From the NCBI GenBank assembly GCA_963675955.2, contig CAXXVR010000008.1, positions 186,001-250,000 of the forward strand: 64,000 bases of DNA. Reading direction: 5' to 3'. The notes under the pieces were generated by a model that did no database searches, was not told the DNA's origin, and worked only from the letters and a program-made list of their open reading frames with translations. The stretch comes from Desulfocicer sp963675955. Lineage in GTDB: Bacteria > Desulfobacterota > Desulfobacteria > Desulfobacterales > Desulfobacteraceae. How positions within the stretch are numbered: position 1 is the first letter of the stretch; every line of letters begins with the position of its first letter. A program made the position numbers and the translations under genes. Shown here piece after piece: positions 43,524-53,395 of the stretch.

Positions 43524-45814
43524 TGACAACTCCTTCTCCCATGGTGCTGGATGATTTTGAAAAAATGCCCTTTGAGGACTTTGCCGAAAAGGCATACCTT
43601 AACTATGCCATGTATGTCATCCTGGACCGCGCCCTGCCCCACATTGCCGATGGTTTAAAGCCCGTGCAGCGCAGAATCGTTTACGCCATGAGCCAGCTGG
43701 GGCTTTCTGCCACGGCCAAATATAAGAAATCTGCCCGCACCGTGGGGGATGTGCTGGGTAAATTTCATCCCCACGGAGATTCGGCCTGTTATGAGGCCAT
43801 GGTGCTTCTTGCCCAGCCCTTTTCCTGTCGATACCCGCTGCTGGATGGCCAGGGCAACTGGGGAGCTCCGGACGATCCCAAATCCTTTGCCGCCATGCGG
43901 TACACAGAATCCCGGCTTTCCCGTTACAGTGAACTGCTGCTGGCTGAGCTGAATGCCGGGGCCACCGAATGGCGACCCAATTTTGATGGCACCCTGAAAG
44001 AACCGGCACTTTTGCCGGCACGTCTTCCCAATCTGCTCTTAAACGGCACAACGGGCATTGCCGTGGGCATGGCAACGGATGTTCCCCCCCACAATTTAAC
44101 TGAAATTGCCAATGCCTGCATATATCTCCTGGACCATCCCAAAGCAGATCTGGATGCCGTCATGGCCCATATCTCCGGGCCGGATTACCCTACGGATGCG
44201 GAGATCATAACACCCTCCCATGAAATCCGGGAAATGTATCTCACCGGCAACGGCCGCATCAAGATGAGGGCCACCTACTTTGAAGAACGGGGGGATATTG
44301 TCATCAACGCCCTGCCCTTTCATTCCTCCGGAGAAAAAATACTGGAGCAGATCGCCGGTCAGATGGAAACTAAAAAACTGCCCATGGTGGCAGATATCCG
44401 AGACGAATCTGATCATGAGTCCCCTACCCGTCTGGTGATTGTGCCCCGATCTTCCCGCACCAATATTGATACACTCATGGCCCATCTGTTTGCCACCACG
44501 GACCTGGAGCGATCCTATCGGGTAAACATGAACATGATAGGTTTAAACGGTAAGCCCGAGGTAAAACCACTTCTTACCTTCTTACATGAATGGCTTGAGT
44601 TCCGGATGGATACCGTTACCAAACGATTGGAACATCGCCTGGACCAGGTTCTTGATCGGCTTCATATTCTGGAGGGGCTTCTCAGTGCCTTTCTAAATAT
44701 TGATGAGGTCATTGATATTATCCGCACCCAGGATGACCCTGAAGCCGCCTTGATAAGTCAATTTAATCTGTCAGCTCGTCAGGCCCAGGCCATCCTGGAA
44801 ATCAAGCTGCGTCACCTGGCGAAGCTTGAAGAAATGAAAATCAAAGGTGAGCAGGTAGAACTGGAAACAGAACGCAAATTTCTTGAAAAAACATTGGGGT
44901 CCAGAAAACAGCTGGTGGCATTGATTAAAAAAGAAATCCGCCAGGATATTAAAACCCACGGTGATGACAGACGCTCCCCCCTGCGGGAACGAAAGGAAGC
45001 CGAGGCCTTTTCCGAAGAAGAGGTCATAGCCACAGAACCTGTGAGTATTATCCTTTCCAGCAACGGTTGGATAAGGTCCGCCAAGGGCCATGATATTGAT
45101 CCTGAGAAACTCAAATTTAAAACCGGAGATTCTCTGCTGGCCCATGCCCATACCTTGAGCAATCGCCCAGTGGTCTTCATTGACACCACCGGTCGCTGCT
45201 ATTGTCTGCCAGCCCATACCCTGCCATCGGCCCGGGGAATGGGGGAACCCCTCACCGGACGGCTTTCCCTGAAGCCCGATGCAACCATCGCCACCATGGT
45301 CAATGGAAATGATGATGATTTTTATTTTTTATATTCCGACACCGGGTTTGGATTTATCACGGATTTTACCAGCATGATCACCCGGAATAAAAATGGTAAG
45401 GCGCTCATCAATCTGGCCGAGCATGCCCAATTGATGATACCGGAACGGATACATCATCCGGAAACTGACCTTATTGCCGTGATCACCACGGTGGGCCGAT
45501 TTCTTCTTTTTCCCGTGCGGGAAATGCCAAAGCTGGAAAAAGGTAAGGGAAACAAAATTATCGGCATACCGAAAAATGAAGTACAGATGCCCGGGGGGGA
45601 ACGAATCATTGTGTTAAAAATAATTCCCCATGGCTCCAGCCTGGTCATTCATGCGGGGAAACATTTTCTCAGATTAAAGCCGGGAAACCAGGAGAACTAC
45701 ATGGGTAAACGGGGATTTCGTGGCAGAAAACTTCCCAGGGGGTTTCAAAATGTCAGCGATGTGGAGGTTATTCCACCTGAAGCACCAGGTTTTGTTCAGG
45801 AGGATCCATCCTGA
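43523..45814 (+). CDS. parC: DNA topoisomerase IV subunit A
   Basis: A 763-residue type IIA topoisomerase. QAYLNYSMY-like AEKAYLNYAMYVILDRALP, KKSARTVGDVLGKFHPHGD, YPLLDGQGNWGAPDD and catalytic Y127 (AAMRYTESRLS) identify the breakage-reunion domain in its ParC form. S87 and E91 occupy the positions linked to quinolone sensitivity and are wild-type residues. A beta-propeller-like C-terminal domain follows. Length is normal. It is co-translated with parE through a one-base overlap. Confidence 0.95.
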   Translation: MTTPSPMVLDDFEKMPFEDFAEKAYLNYAMYVILDRALPHIADGLKPVQRRIVYAMSQLGLSATAKYKKSARTVGDVLGKFHPHGDSACYEAMVLLAQPFSCRYPLLDGQGNWGAPDDPKSFAAMRYTESRLSRYSELLLAELNAGATEWRPNFDGTLKEPALLPARLPNLLLNGTTGIAVGMATDVPPHNLTEIANACIYLLDHPKADLDAVMAHISGPDYPTDAEIITPSHEIREMYLTGNGRIKMRATYFEERGDIVINALPFHSSGEKILEQIAGQMETKKLPMVADIRDESDHESPTRLVIVPRSSRTNIDTLMAHLFATTDLERSYRVNMNMIGLNGKPEVKPLLTFLHEWLEFRMDTVTKRLEHRLDQVLDRLHILEGLLSAFLNIDEVIDIIRTQDDPEAALISQFNLSARQAQAILEIKLRHLAKLEEMKIKGEQVELETERKFLEKTLGSRKQLVALIKKEIRQDIKTHGDDRRSPLRERKEAEAFSEEEVIATEPVSIILSSNGWIRSAKGHDIDPEKLKFKTGDSLLAHAHTLSNRPVVFIDTTGRCYCLPAHTLPSARGMGEPLTGRLSLKPDATIATMVNGNDDDFYFLYSDTGFGFITDFTSMITRNKNGKALINLAEHAQLMIPERIHHPETDLIAVITTVGRFLLFPVREMPKLEKGKGNKIIGIPKNEVQMPGGERIIVLKIIPHGSSLVIHAGKHFLRLKPGNQENYMGKRGFRGRKLPRGFQNVSDVEVIPPEAPGFVQEDPS

Positions 45815-45831
45815 CCTGCTGAGGAGGGGGG

Positions 45832-45870
45832 AGCTTGTGACGGGTGCCCCGTTGTTGTGACAAAGCCGAC
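45832..45870. repeat. Possible fragment of the dispersed repeat, copy D
   Basis: GAGCTTGTGACGGG and TTGTTGTGACAAAGCC resemble the outer arms of copy E. It lies between parC and the lytic transglycosylase gene. The match is partial. Confidence 0.35.
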
Positions 45871-45929
45871 TTTGCGTATGAGCCTCCCAACAAATCAAGA
45901 AACACTGCCCCCCCTGAAGAGGAGGTGAT

Positions 45930-47354
45930 GTGGGTATAAAAAAATATGTGTCCGAATATTTTCTATTGAGCCTTATTCTGCTTCTGATAGGTGGACTGGT
46001 GGCCGTGTGTATTCATATTAAAAAAGCAGAGTCCATTGATGACACTGATCTGCTTGCCCGGATACTGAAAGAGAAAAAGATCACCCTTATTACAGATAAT
46101 AATTCCAATGCCTATCACCTTTACCGGGGGCAGCCCATGGGTTTTGAATACGAACTGGCCCGGGCCTTTGCGGATTTTTTAAATGTAGATCTGGAGGTTG
46201 TGACACCGGGATGGAACAGCATGGTACCCTTTCTTGAAACCGGGCAGGGGGATTTTATCGGGGCGGCGTTGACCATCACCGATAGACGTGAGAAGATTTT
46301 ATCTTTTTCACAGCCCTACATGGCGGTTCAACAGCAGTTGGTCTATCATAAATCAACACCGGACATTGATAGCCTTGAAGCTCTTGCCGGAAAAACAATC
46401 CATGTTCGCAGAAACACATCCTACCACCATAACCTTGAAGCGCTCAGGGAAAGCGGAATTAACATTGACATTGAGTTATTTGACAACGTCCCATCTGAAG
46501 AAATTATTCAGATGGTGGCAGAAAAAAAAATAAAATATACCGTGGTGGACTCTAACATTGCCCAGATTAATCGACGGTACTATCCTGATATTGTCATCGG
46601 CATTGCCATTCAGGATGTGGAATTCGTTGGCTGGGCTGTAAGTCCAACTGAAATACGACTGCTGGATCGCATCAATCATTTTTTTTATCACATCAATAAA
46701 ACAGGATATTATAAAAAACTTTCCAACAAGTATTACGGAAATATTGATAATTTTGATTATTTTGATGTGAAAAAATTTCATCAGAGACTGCACACCCGCT
46801 TTCCTAAATATCGAAGATATATTATTCAGGAGGCGTTTAAATATGGTTTTGACTGGCGGATCATCGCGGCCATCGTGTACCAGGAATCCCATTTTGATCC
46901 CTTTGCAAAAAGCTTTACCGGTGTGCGCGGACTCATGCAGGTCACGGAAAATACGGCCCGGGAAATGGGAATATCCAATCGGCTGGACCCGGTTTTAAGC
47001 CTTCGGGCCGGAGTTAAATACCTTTACACCCTGTACAAACGATTTGATGACATTAAGGATCCCAATGAAAAACTGCTCTTTGCCATCGGCAGTTATAATG
47101 TGGGATACGGGCATGTAAAAGATGCCCAGAAACTGGCGGCGGCAGATAGTTTGGACCCACATAAATGGGCATCCCTTGAAAAGACTCTGCCTCTTTTAAC
47201 TAAACGGAAATATTATCAAAAAACACAGCATGGCTATGCCCGGGGGCGGGAACCGGTGAGGCATGTACGTCAGGTACTTATGTATTATGACATTTTAAAA
47301 AAGAAACTGACATCATCTCCCATGCCATCCATAGCACCTAACCTTCATTTTTGA
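45930..47354 (+). CDS. MltF-like membrane-bound lytic murein transglycosylase
   Basis: A 474-residue protein with an N-terminal membrane anchor (about 8-29), a periplasmic solute-binding-type (SBP_bac_3) domain (about 48-270, GFEYELARAFADFL) and a C-terminal SLT lysozyme-like domain (about 295-420). Catalytic E319 lies in IVYQESHFDPFAKS, followed by RGLMQV and AIGSYNVGYGH. This is the MltF layout: the enzyme cleaves peptidoglycan and is controlled by the sensor-like domain. The start is a GTG four bases after GGAGG; an overlapping ATG is out of frame. No partner gene is adjacent. Confidence 0.9.
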   Translation: MGIKKYVSEYFLLSLILLLIGGLVAVCIHIKKAESIDDTDLLARILKEKKITLITDNNSNAYHLYRGQPMGFEYELARAFADFLNVDLEVVTPGWNSMVPFLETGQGDFIGAALTITDRREKILSFSQPYMAVQQQLVYHKSTPDIDSLEALAGKTIHVRRNTSYHHNLEALRESGINIDIELFDNVPSEEIIQMVAEKKIKYTVVDSNIAQINRRYYPDIVIGIAIQDVEFVGWAVSPTEIRLLDRINHFFYHINKTGYYKKLSNKYYGNIDNFDYFDVKKFHQRLHTRFPKYRRYIIQEAFKYGFDWRIIAAIVYQESHFDPFAKSFTGVRGLMQVTENTAREMGISNRLDPVLSLRAGVKYLYTLYKRFDDIKDPNEKLLFAIGSYNVGYGHVKDAQKLAAADSLDPHKWASLEKTLPLLTKRKYYQKTQHGYARGREPVRHVRQVLMYYDILKKKLTSSPMPSIAPNLHF

Positions 47355-47360
47355 CAAAGT

Positions 47361-47460
47361 CAGGGCTTGGTCACACCACTGTGGAGCACCTGTCTCATTT
47401 GGTGGAACAACGTGATCAGGCCTGACCCCTCCCCAAAATGGCCCAGGTTGTGACAAAACC
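47361..47460. repeat. Dispersed intergenic inverted repeat, copy E
   Basis: Outer arms GGGCTTGGTCACACC and GGTTGTGACAAAACC are imperfectly complementary; the centre holds TCAGGCCTGACCCC. It is the most complete copy and ends just before the uvrC stop. It lies between convergent mltF-like and uvrC genes and may act as a two-way hairpin. Confidence 0.65.
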
Positions 47461-47472
47461 ATAAAGTTATTA

Positions 47473-49302
47473 TCAATCTTGATTTTTCAGTCTATCAAAC
47501 ACAGCCCGGGCCGCGGATCGTGTCATGCCCGGCAGCGCTGCCAGTTCTTCCATACCTGCCTGTTTCATGGCCGAAACCCCTTTGTAGGCCTTTAGCAGCA
47601 GGGCCTTTCGTTTTTTACCGATGCCGGGGATATTATCCAGAACTGAGTTCCCTGCCCTTTTTTTCCGCCTTTTCCGCTGGAAGGTAATGGCCACCCTATG
47701 GGCCTCATCCCGCAGCTGCTGGAGCAGATAAAGTGCCTTCAATGCTTGCCTGGTATTTAAGGGGTTAGAACGATGGGGAATATAAATTTTATCGTGCGCC
47801 TCACCTTTTTCCACATCTTTTTTGGCAAGACCGGCCACATGGATTTTGTTTTCCAGATTCAGATCCTTTAACACGGCCATGGCCATGGAAAGTTGGCCCT
47901 TACCCCCATCAACCACCAGGAGATCTGGCATAGGCAGAGGCTCTTTTTTGTCCGGGGAAAAACGTCGGCTGAGCACCTCAGTCATGTAAGCATAATCATC
48001 ATGGCCCGTCACCTGTTTTATAATGAATGTCCGATAGGCCGATTTGTCGGGCCTGCCATCGGTGAATACCACCATGGAGGACACCGGATCAGTGCCGGCA
48101 ATGTTGGAATTATCATAACATTCAATGCGCCGGGGAAGCGTGTCCATGCCCATGAGTTTCTGGAGCATGGCAAGAACAGCATCCGTTTCCGCCTGCTCGG
48201 ACAGGGAGGTATTTAACTCATTTTCTGCATTGAGCCGGGCCATGTCCACAATTTGTTTTTTATCCCCCCGCTCCGGAATTAACAGATGCACCCGGCGTCC
48301 CTTTTTTGCTGTAAACCGGGCTTCCAGAATAATTCTATCTTCCACGTCATGGGACAGCAGAATCTGGGGGGGGATAAAGGTGTGGTTATCATAATATTGC
48401 ATGACAAAGGCCCCCATGATTTCAGCAATACCATTCCAGGTCATGTCAAAATGAAAATGCCGGGTCCCCGTCACATAGCCTGATCGAACAAAAAGCACCG
48501 TCACCACTGCCTTGCCCTGGTCTCCATGGCAGGCTATGACATCCCGGTCCATCATGTCCGTGGTCACGGCGATTTGTCGCTCCAATGTTTTTTCAATGGC
48601 AAACAGGGTGTCCCGGAGGTGGGCCGCCCGCTCAAAGGCTTGGGCATCGGCTGCATGCTGCATTTCTTTTTTCAATCGCACAATCAGTTCAGGTGCCCTG
48701 CCCTTGAGAAACAATTTGACATCATTGACCATTTCTGCGTACACGGCAAGGGGGACATCCATGCAGCAGGGCCCGAGACAGGCCTTGATCTGGTACTGAA
48801 GGCAGGGCCGGGAACGATTATTAAACTGATTTTTTCTGCATTTTCTCAGTTTAAATATACGGTTGACCTGCCTTAGGGTCTGCCGGACACTGTGGGAGGA
48901 AGAGTAGGGCCCAAAATAACTGGCCCGGTCATTTTTAATTTTTCTCACCACCTGGAGAGCCGGATAATCTTCTGTGGTGTCCAAACGAAGGCAGGGATAA
49001 TTCTTTCCATCCTTTAAAATCACATTGTATCGGGGCTTGTGTTTTTTGATGAGGGTGGATTCCAGTATCAGGGCTTCATGATCACCGGCCGTGACAATGA
49101 CCTCAAAATCAACAATATTTTTAATGAGAATACCGGTCTTAGGATCATGCCCCGTGCGCTTTACAAAGTAGGCGGCCAGCCGTTTTTTCAGATTTCCGGC
49201 CTTGCCCACGTAAATGATACGGCCCCGGTCATCCTTCATCAGATAAACCCCGGAAACCCCGGGGGTCATGGCATATTTTTCCTGCAGGGTACTGTTTGTC
49301 AA
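47473..49302 (-). CDS. uvrC: UvrABC excision nuclease subunit C
   Basis: A 609-residue nucleotide-excision-repair nuclease. The N-terminal GIY-YIG domain (GVYLMKDDRGRIIYVGKAGNLKKRL) makes the 3' cut; an internal cluster of Cys (CRKNQFNNRSRPCLQYQIKAC), a UVR motif, the RNase H-like 5' nuclease domain (IECYDNSN, VVDGGKGQLSMA) and a C-terminal helix-hairpin-helix (IPGIGKKRKALLL, LPGMTRSAA) follow. Full length. It lies 6 bp after uvrB in the same transcript. Confidence 0.97.
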   Translation of the reverse strand: MTNSTLQEKYAMTPGVSGVYLMKDDRGRIIYVGKAGNLKKRLAAYFVKRTGHDPKTGILIKNIVDFEVIVTAGDHEALILESTLIKKHKPRYNVILKDGKNYPCLRLDTTEDYPALQVVRKIKNDRASYFGPYSSSHSVRQTLRQVNRIFKLRKCRKNQFNNRSRPCLQYQIKACLGPCCMDVPLAVYAEMVNDVKLFLKGRAPELIVRLKKEMQHAADAQAFERAAHLRDTLFAIEKTLERQIAVTTDMMDRDVIACHGDQGKAVVTVLFVRSGYVTGTRHFHFDMTWNGIAEIMGAFVMQYYDNHTFIPPQILLSHDVEDRIILEARFTAKKGRRVHLLIPERGDKKQIVDMARLNAENELNTSLSEQAETDAVLAMLQKLMGMDTLPRRIECYDNSNIAGTDPVSSMVVFTDGRPDKSAYRTFIIKQVTGHDDYAYMTEVLSRRFSPDKKEPLPMPDLLVVDGGKGQLSMAMAVLKDLNLENKIHVAGLAKKDVEKGEAHDKIYIPHRSNPLNTRQALKALYLLQQLRDEAHRVAITFQRKRRKKRAGNSVLDNIPGIGKKRKALLLKAYKGVSAMKQAGMEELAALPGMTRSAARAVFDRLKNQD

Positions 49303-49308
49303 AACCGC

Positions 49309-51300
49309 TTACAACTCCTTCAGACGGGTGAGTTCTTTTATCTTGTCCCGGAGATCAGCTGCTTTTTCAAAGCGCATCTCATCTGCGGCCTGCTTCATTT
49401 CCATTTCCAGTCCCTTTATGATGTCAGACAGATTTTCCGAATCAGAATCATAGGTATCTACCGCTTCCTGGACCCGGTTTTCCGGACTTGTTATGGCTTT
49501 TTCCATGGTATAGTCAAACACCCTCAGATCTTTTTGAATGCTTGCCGGGGTAATGTGGTGCTTTACATTGTATTCACGCTGAATTTTACGTCGCCGATGG
49601 GTTTCCTCCATGGCCTTTTTCATGGACGGCGTGATGCGATCGGCATACATGATCACCTTACCTGCAGCATTTCGAGCAGCCCGGCCAAAGGTCTGGATCA
49701 AAGATCGATAGGATCTTAAAAACCCCTCTTTATCGGCATCCAGAATGGCCACAAGAGAAACCTCCGGGATATCCAGTCCTTCCCGGAGCAAATTAATACC
49801 TATAAGGACATCAAACACGCCCTTTCTCAAGTCCTGTATGATGTCAATCCGTTCCACTGTGCCAATGTCGGAATGAAGATATTTGACCTTCATGCCAAAA
49901 TCTGCAAAGTACTCGGCCAGATCTTCGGACATGCGTTTGGTCAGGGTGGTTACCAGCACCCGCTCATCGGCCTCCACGCGCTTTATAATCTCTTCGTAGA
50001 GATCATCCACCTGGGTGGTGGCGGTTCTCACCTCCAGAACGGGGTCCAGAAGTCCCGTGGGCCGGACAATCTGTTCTGCCACCCGGCCATTTGCCCGTTC
50101 CATCTCGTAATCTGCCGGAGTGGCGGATACATACACCACATGGGGCGGTTTTTTCTTGAACTCCTCAAATTTCAGGGGACGGTTATCCAGGGCGGAAGGC
50201 AGGCGGAACCCATGACCCACAAGGGTTTCCTTGCGGGAGCGATCGGCCTTGTACATGGCCCCCACCTGGGAAACCGAGATGTGGCTTTCATCAAAGAAAA
50301 GAACAAAATCATCGGGGAAATAATCCAGAAGTGTGGGGGGGGGGGCCCCCGGGGATCGGCCGGTGAGGTGCCGGGAATAATTTTCAATACCGTTACAATA
50401 CCCTATTTCGTTCATCATTTCCAGATCGTACTGAGTTCTTTCTTCCAGGCGCTGAGCTTCTAAAAGTTTGTTTTCCTTATAATAAAATTCCAGACGTTGT
50501 TTGAGTTCTTCGGTTATGGCCTTGACGGCCCGTTTCCGGGTCTGGGTTTTGGTGACATAATGGGATGCCGGATAAATGGCAGTTTTTTTAATGTGATGAA
50601 GCACCGTTCCCTTCAGGGGATCAATCTCGGCTATGCTCTCAATATCATCTCCAAAAAAATCAATGCGCAGGGCCTTTTCCTCTTCATATGCCGGAAACAC
50701 CTCCACCCGGTCCCCCCGGACCCGAAAGGTTCCCCGGTGAAAATCCACATCATTGCGGGTGTACTGAATATTAACCAGCTCATTTAAAAGGGTTTCCCGG
50801 GGTTTGTCCATGTCCTGTTCAATCTCTACCCGAAGAGCCAGATAATCCTCCGGAGCTCCCAGACCATAAATACAGGATACACTTGCCACCACTATAACGT
50901 CCTTGCGGGCTAACACGGACCGGGTGGCGGAATGACGCATCTTGTCAATAAGTTCATTTATGGAAGAATCTTTCTGGATATAGGTATCACTTGATGGAAT
51001 ATAGGCTTCTGGCTGGTAATAGTCGTAATAGCTGACAAAATACTCCACGGCATTTTCCGGAAACAGCAGCTTGAATTCATTGTAAAGCTGGGCAGCCAAG
51101 GTTTTGTTGGGGGCCATGATAAGGCTTGGTTTTTCAACACTTGCAATGATGTTGGCCATGGTGAATGTTTTACCGGAGCCCGTGACCCCTAACAGCACCT
51201 GATGGGCTTTGCCTGCTTTTATTCCCTGGGCAAGGTATTCAATGGCCTGTGGCTGATCGCCGGTGGGCTGAAATGGTGATTTTATTTTAAAAAGACCCAT
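49309..51300 (-). CDS. uvrB: UvrABC excision nuclease subunit B
   Basis: A 663-residue DNA-damage-verifying helicase-like protein. Walker A GVTGSGKTF, the damage-probing beta-hairpin YYDYYQPEAYIPSSDTYI, DESH in the DEAD-type box (VLFFDESHIS), RAARNAAGKVIMYAD, and a C-terminal UVR domain (about 622-660) that contacts UvrC. It uses ATP to load on lesions with UvrA. uvrA is not in the window. First gene of a uvrBC pair. Confidence 0.97.
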   Translation of the reverse strand: MGLFKIKSPFQPTGDQPQAIEYLAQGIKAGKAHQVLLGVTGSGKTFTMANIIASVEKPSLIMAPNKTLAAQLYNEFKLLFPENAVEYFVSYYDYYQPEAYIPSSDTYIQKDSSINELIDKMRHSATRSVLARKDVIVVASVSCIYGLGAPEDYLALRVEIEQDMDKPRETLLNELVNIQYTRNDVDFHRGTFRVRGDRVEVFPAYEEEKALRIDFFGDDIESIAEIDPLKGTVLHHIKKTAIYPASHYVTKTQTRKRAVKAITEELKQRLEFYYKENKLLEAQRLEERTQYDLEMMNEIGYCNGIENYSRHLTGRSPGAPPPTLLDYFPDDFVLFFDESHISVSQVGAMYKADRSRKETLVGHGFRLPSALDNRPLKFEEFKKKPPHVVYVSATPADYEMERANGRVAEQIVRPTGLLDPVLEVRTATTQVDDLYEEIIKRVEADERVLVTTLTKRMSEDLAEYFADFGMKVKYLHSDIGTVERIDIIQDLRKGVFDVLIGINLLREGLDIPEVSLVAILDADKEGFLRSYRSLIQTFGRAARNAAGKVIMYADRITPSMKKAMEETHRRRKIQREYNVKHHITPASIQKDLRVFDYTMEKAITSPENRVQEAVDTYDSDSENLSDIIKGLEMEMKQAADEMRFEKAADLRDKIKELTRLKEL

Positions 51301-51363
51301 TAATCTCCTGAATAACGGTCATGTCCTAACGAACACAACAAATATAGAAAATGATATTATACC

Positions 51364-51449
51364 GCCGCCCCCCCGACGGGCAATGGTCCCGGACCGGAAC
51401 TGTAGACAGCTCAATTGTCCGGTTCCTGTTTCCCATCGGGGGGGGCGGC
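51364..51449. repeat. GC-rich imperfect palindrome upstream of uvrB
   Basis: GCCGCCCCCCCGACGGG (from about 51364) is complementary to CCCATCGGGGGGGGCGGC (51432-51449), with further pairing of CCGGAC-like words inside (GGACCGG / CCGGTTCC). Its tip starts like the large palindrome at 14871 (CCGCCCCC-ACGG), so the two may be distant relatives. Confidence 0.65.
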
Positions 51450-51508
51450 TCTGCTGAAGTTGCCTTGAAGGCTGCCTTTTCATATAAAAAAAGATAAAAG
51501 ATGGAAAG

Positions 51509-51550
51509 CGGCTTGATCACAACATGGACTCGCCAATTGTGATGCCTTGC
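51509..51550. repeat. Dispersed repeat, copy F (short)
   Basis: GCTTGATCACAACATGG resembles the arm of copy A (GTGGTCACAACATGGG); ATCACAA pairs perfectly with a downstream TTGTGAT. Confidence 0.45.
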
Positions 51551-51694
51551 GGATGTTGTAAGCAGTCTCCCATGCAACGTATAAGTAACCCCGGAAGTAT
51601 GATACCTACCACCATATTATCCAGTGGTCAATCCGGTTATAATATGGTAAGAATTATTCTCTAAAATTCAAATTAAAATATATAAGGGAGCACC

Positions 51695-53395
51695 ATGGAA
51701 GACGAAAATATCAAACATAATTTTATTAAAACCATTATCATCGAAGATATTGAAAAAGGTAAAAATGATGGGGTGGTGATCACCCGGTTTCCACCGGAAC
51801 CCAATGGATTTCTGCACATGGGTCATTCCAAGTCTATTTGTCTTAACTTTGGCATTAGTAAAGAGTTCAACGGCCGATGTAATCTTCGGTTTGATGACAC
51901 CAATCCGGAAAAGGAAGAACAAAAATACATAGACGCCATAATTAAGGATGTGCACTGGCTGGGATTTGACTGGGGCGACACCATCCATTACGCATCGGAT
52001 TATTTCCATGAACTCTATGAATTTGCCCTTGAATTGATCAAAAAAAACAAAGCTTATGTGTGCGGACTTTCAGCAGAAGATATGCGGGCTTACAGGGGAA
52101 CTCTCACCGAACCAGGAAAGGACAGCCCGGATCGAAATCGTTCCGTGGAAGAAAATCTGAGGTTGTTTGAATGCATGAAAAACGGAGAATTTAAAGAAGG
52201 AGAATATGTACTCCGGGCAAAAATTGACATGGCATCCCCCAATATCAATCTTAGAGACCCCATTATTTACCGAATCAAAAAAATGGATCATCCCAGAACG
52301 GGGGGACAATGGTGCATTTATCCCATGTACGACTTCACCCATGGCCTTTCCGATGCCATTGAAGGGGTAACCCATTCTCTTTGCACCCTGGAATTCCAGG
52401 ACCATCGGCCCCTTTATGACTGGATACTGGATGAAGTATCAGCCCCCTGCCATCCCCAGCAGATTGAGTTTGCCCGCATGAACCTGAATTATACTGTTTT
52501 AAGCAAGCGCAAACTCCAGAAACTGGTGGAGAACCACCATGTGGAGGGCTGGGATGATCCCCGACTGCCCACCCTTGCCGGTATCCGGCGTCGGGGCTAC
52601 ACACCTGCATCCATACGCAACTTCTGCAATATCATAGGTGTAAGCAAAAAAGAAAGCCGCATTGATGTAGGCTTGCTGGAAGATTGCCTGAGAACAGATC
52701 TCAACGAGCATGCTCCCCGGGTCATGGGGGTGCTGAAACCATTGAAGGTGATAATAGAGAACTGGCCCGAAGGAAAAACCGAGGCACTGGAGGCTGCAAA
52801 TCATCCCCAAAAACCGGAAATGGGAAAAAGGGAGGTGATCTTTTCAAGGGAGATCTTCATTGAGCAGGATGATTTTATGGAAGATGCCCCTAAAAAGTTT
52901 TTCCGCCTGGCCCCGGGCCGGGAGGTGCGGCTACGGTATGCCTATTTCATCACCTGTAAAGAGGTGATCAAGGATGAATCCGGCCGGGTGGTGGAATTGA
53001 TCTGCACCTATGATCCAGCCACACGGGGTGGGGATTCCCCCGACGGCAGAAAGGTCAAGGGAACCCTGCACTGGGTCTCCAGGGAGGGATCTGTTCCGGC
53101 ACGGATCAACCTCTACGACCGGCTGTTTCTCAATGAGGACCCCGAGTCTGATACCGATGATTTCACCAAAAATATTAATCCTGAATCCCTGGTGGTACTG
53201 GAAAACAGTCGGGTGGAAAAAAGCCTGAAGAATGCCGTTCCAGAAAAGGCTTACCAGTTTGAAAGAATGGGCTATTTCTGCACGGATTCCAAGGAATCAT
53301 CACCGGATAATCTGGTCTTTAACCGCACGGTTACCCTACGGGACACCTGGGCCAAGGTGAAACCCAAGGGTAATCCCCGGCCAAAAAAAAAGTAA
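51695..53395 (+). CDS. glnS: Glutaminyl-tRNA synthetase
   Basis: A 566-residue class I aminoacyl-tRNA synthetase that charges tRNA-Gln. RFPPEPNGFLHMGHSKSICLNFG holds the HIGH motif (as HMGH), RFDDTNPEKEEQKY follows, and the KMSKS-type loop reads VLSKRKL. C-terminal beta-barrel anticodon domains (about 350-560) are present, with no YqeY extension. Length matches bacterial GlnRS. It indicates direct Gln-tRNA charging. A GGGAG ribosome site precedes the ATG. Convergent with cysS. Confidence 0.96.
   Translation: MEDENIKHNFIKTIIIEDIEKGKNDGVVITRFPPEPNGFLHMGHSKSICLNFGISKEFNGRCNLRFDDTNPEKEEQKYIDAIIKDVHWLGFDWGDTIHYASDYFHELYEFALELIKKNKAYVCGLSAEDMRAYRGTLTEPGKDSPDRNRSVEENLRLFECMKNGEFKEGEYVLRAKIDMASPNINLRDPIIYRIKKMDHPRTGGQWCIYPMYDFTHGLSDAIEGVTHSLCTLEFQDHRPLYDWILDEVSAPCHPQQIEFARMNLNYTVLSKRKLQKLVENHHVEGWDDPRLPTLAGIRRRGYTPASIRNFCNIIGVSKKESRIDVGLLEDCLRTDLNEHAPRVMGVLKPLKVIIENWPEGKTEALEAANHPQKPEMGKREVIFSREIFIEQDDFMEDAPKKFFRLAPGREVRLRYAYFITCKEVIKDESGRVVELICTYDPATRGGDSPDGRKVKGTLHWVSREGSVPARINLYDRLFLNEDPESDTDDFTKNINPESLVVLENSRVEKSLKNAVPEKAYQFERMGYFCTDSKESSPDNLVFNRTVTLRDTWAKVKPKGNPRPKKK

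Larger units (their letters stand above)
51301..51694. other. Intergenic region uvrB / glnS: GC palindrome, repeat copy and candidate promoter structure
   Basis: A 394-bp divergent gap. It contains the GC-rich palindrome at 51364-51449, repeat copy F at 51509-51550, and, near glnS, the perfect inverted repeat ACCATATTAT (51611-51620) / ATAATATGGT (51639-51648) overlapping a TATAAT (51638-51643) that could be the glnS -10 box. No small gene is supported. Confidence 0.6.
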
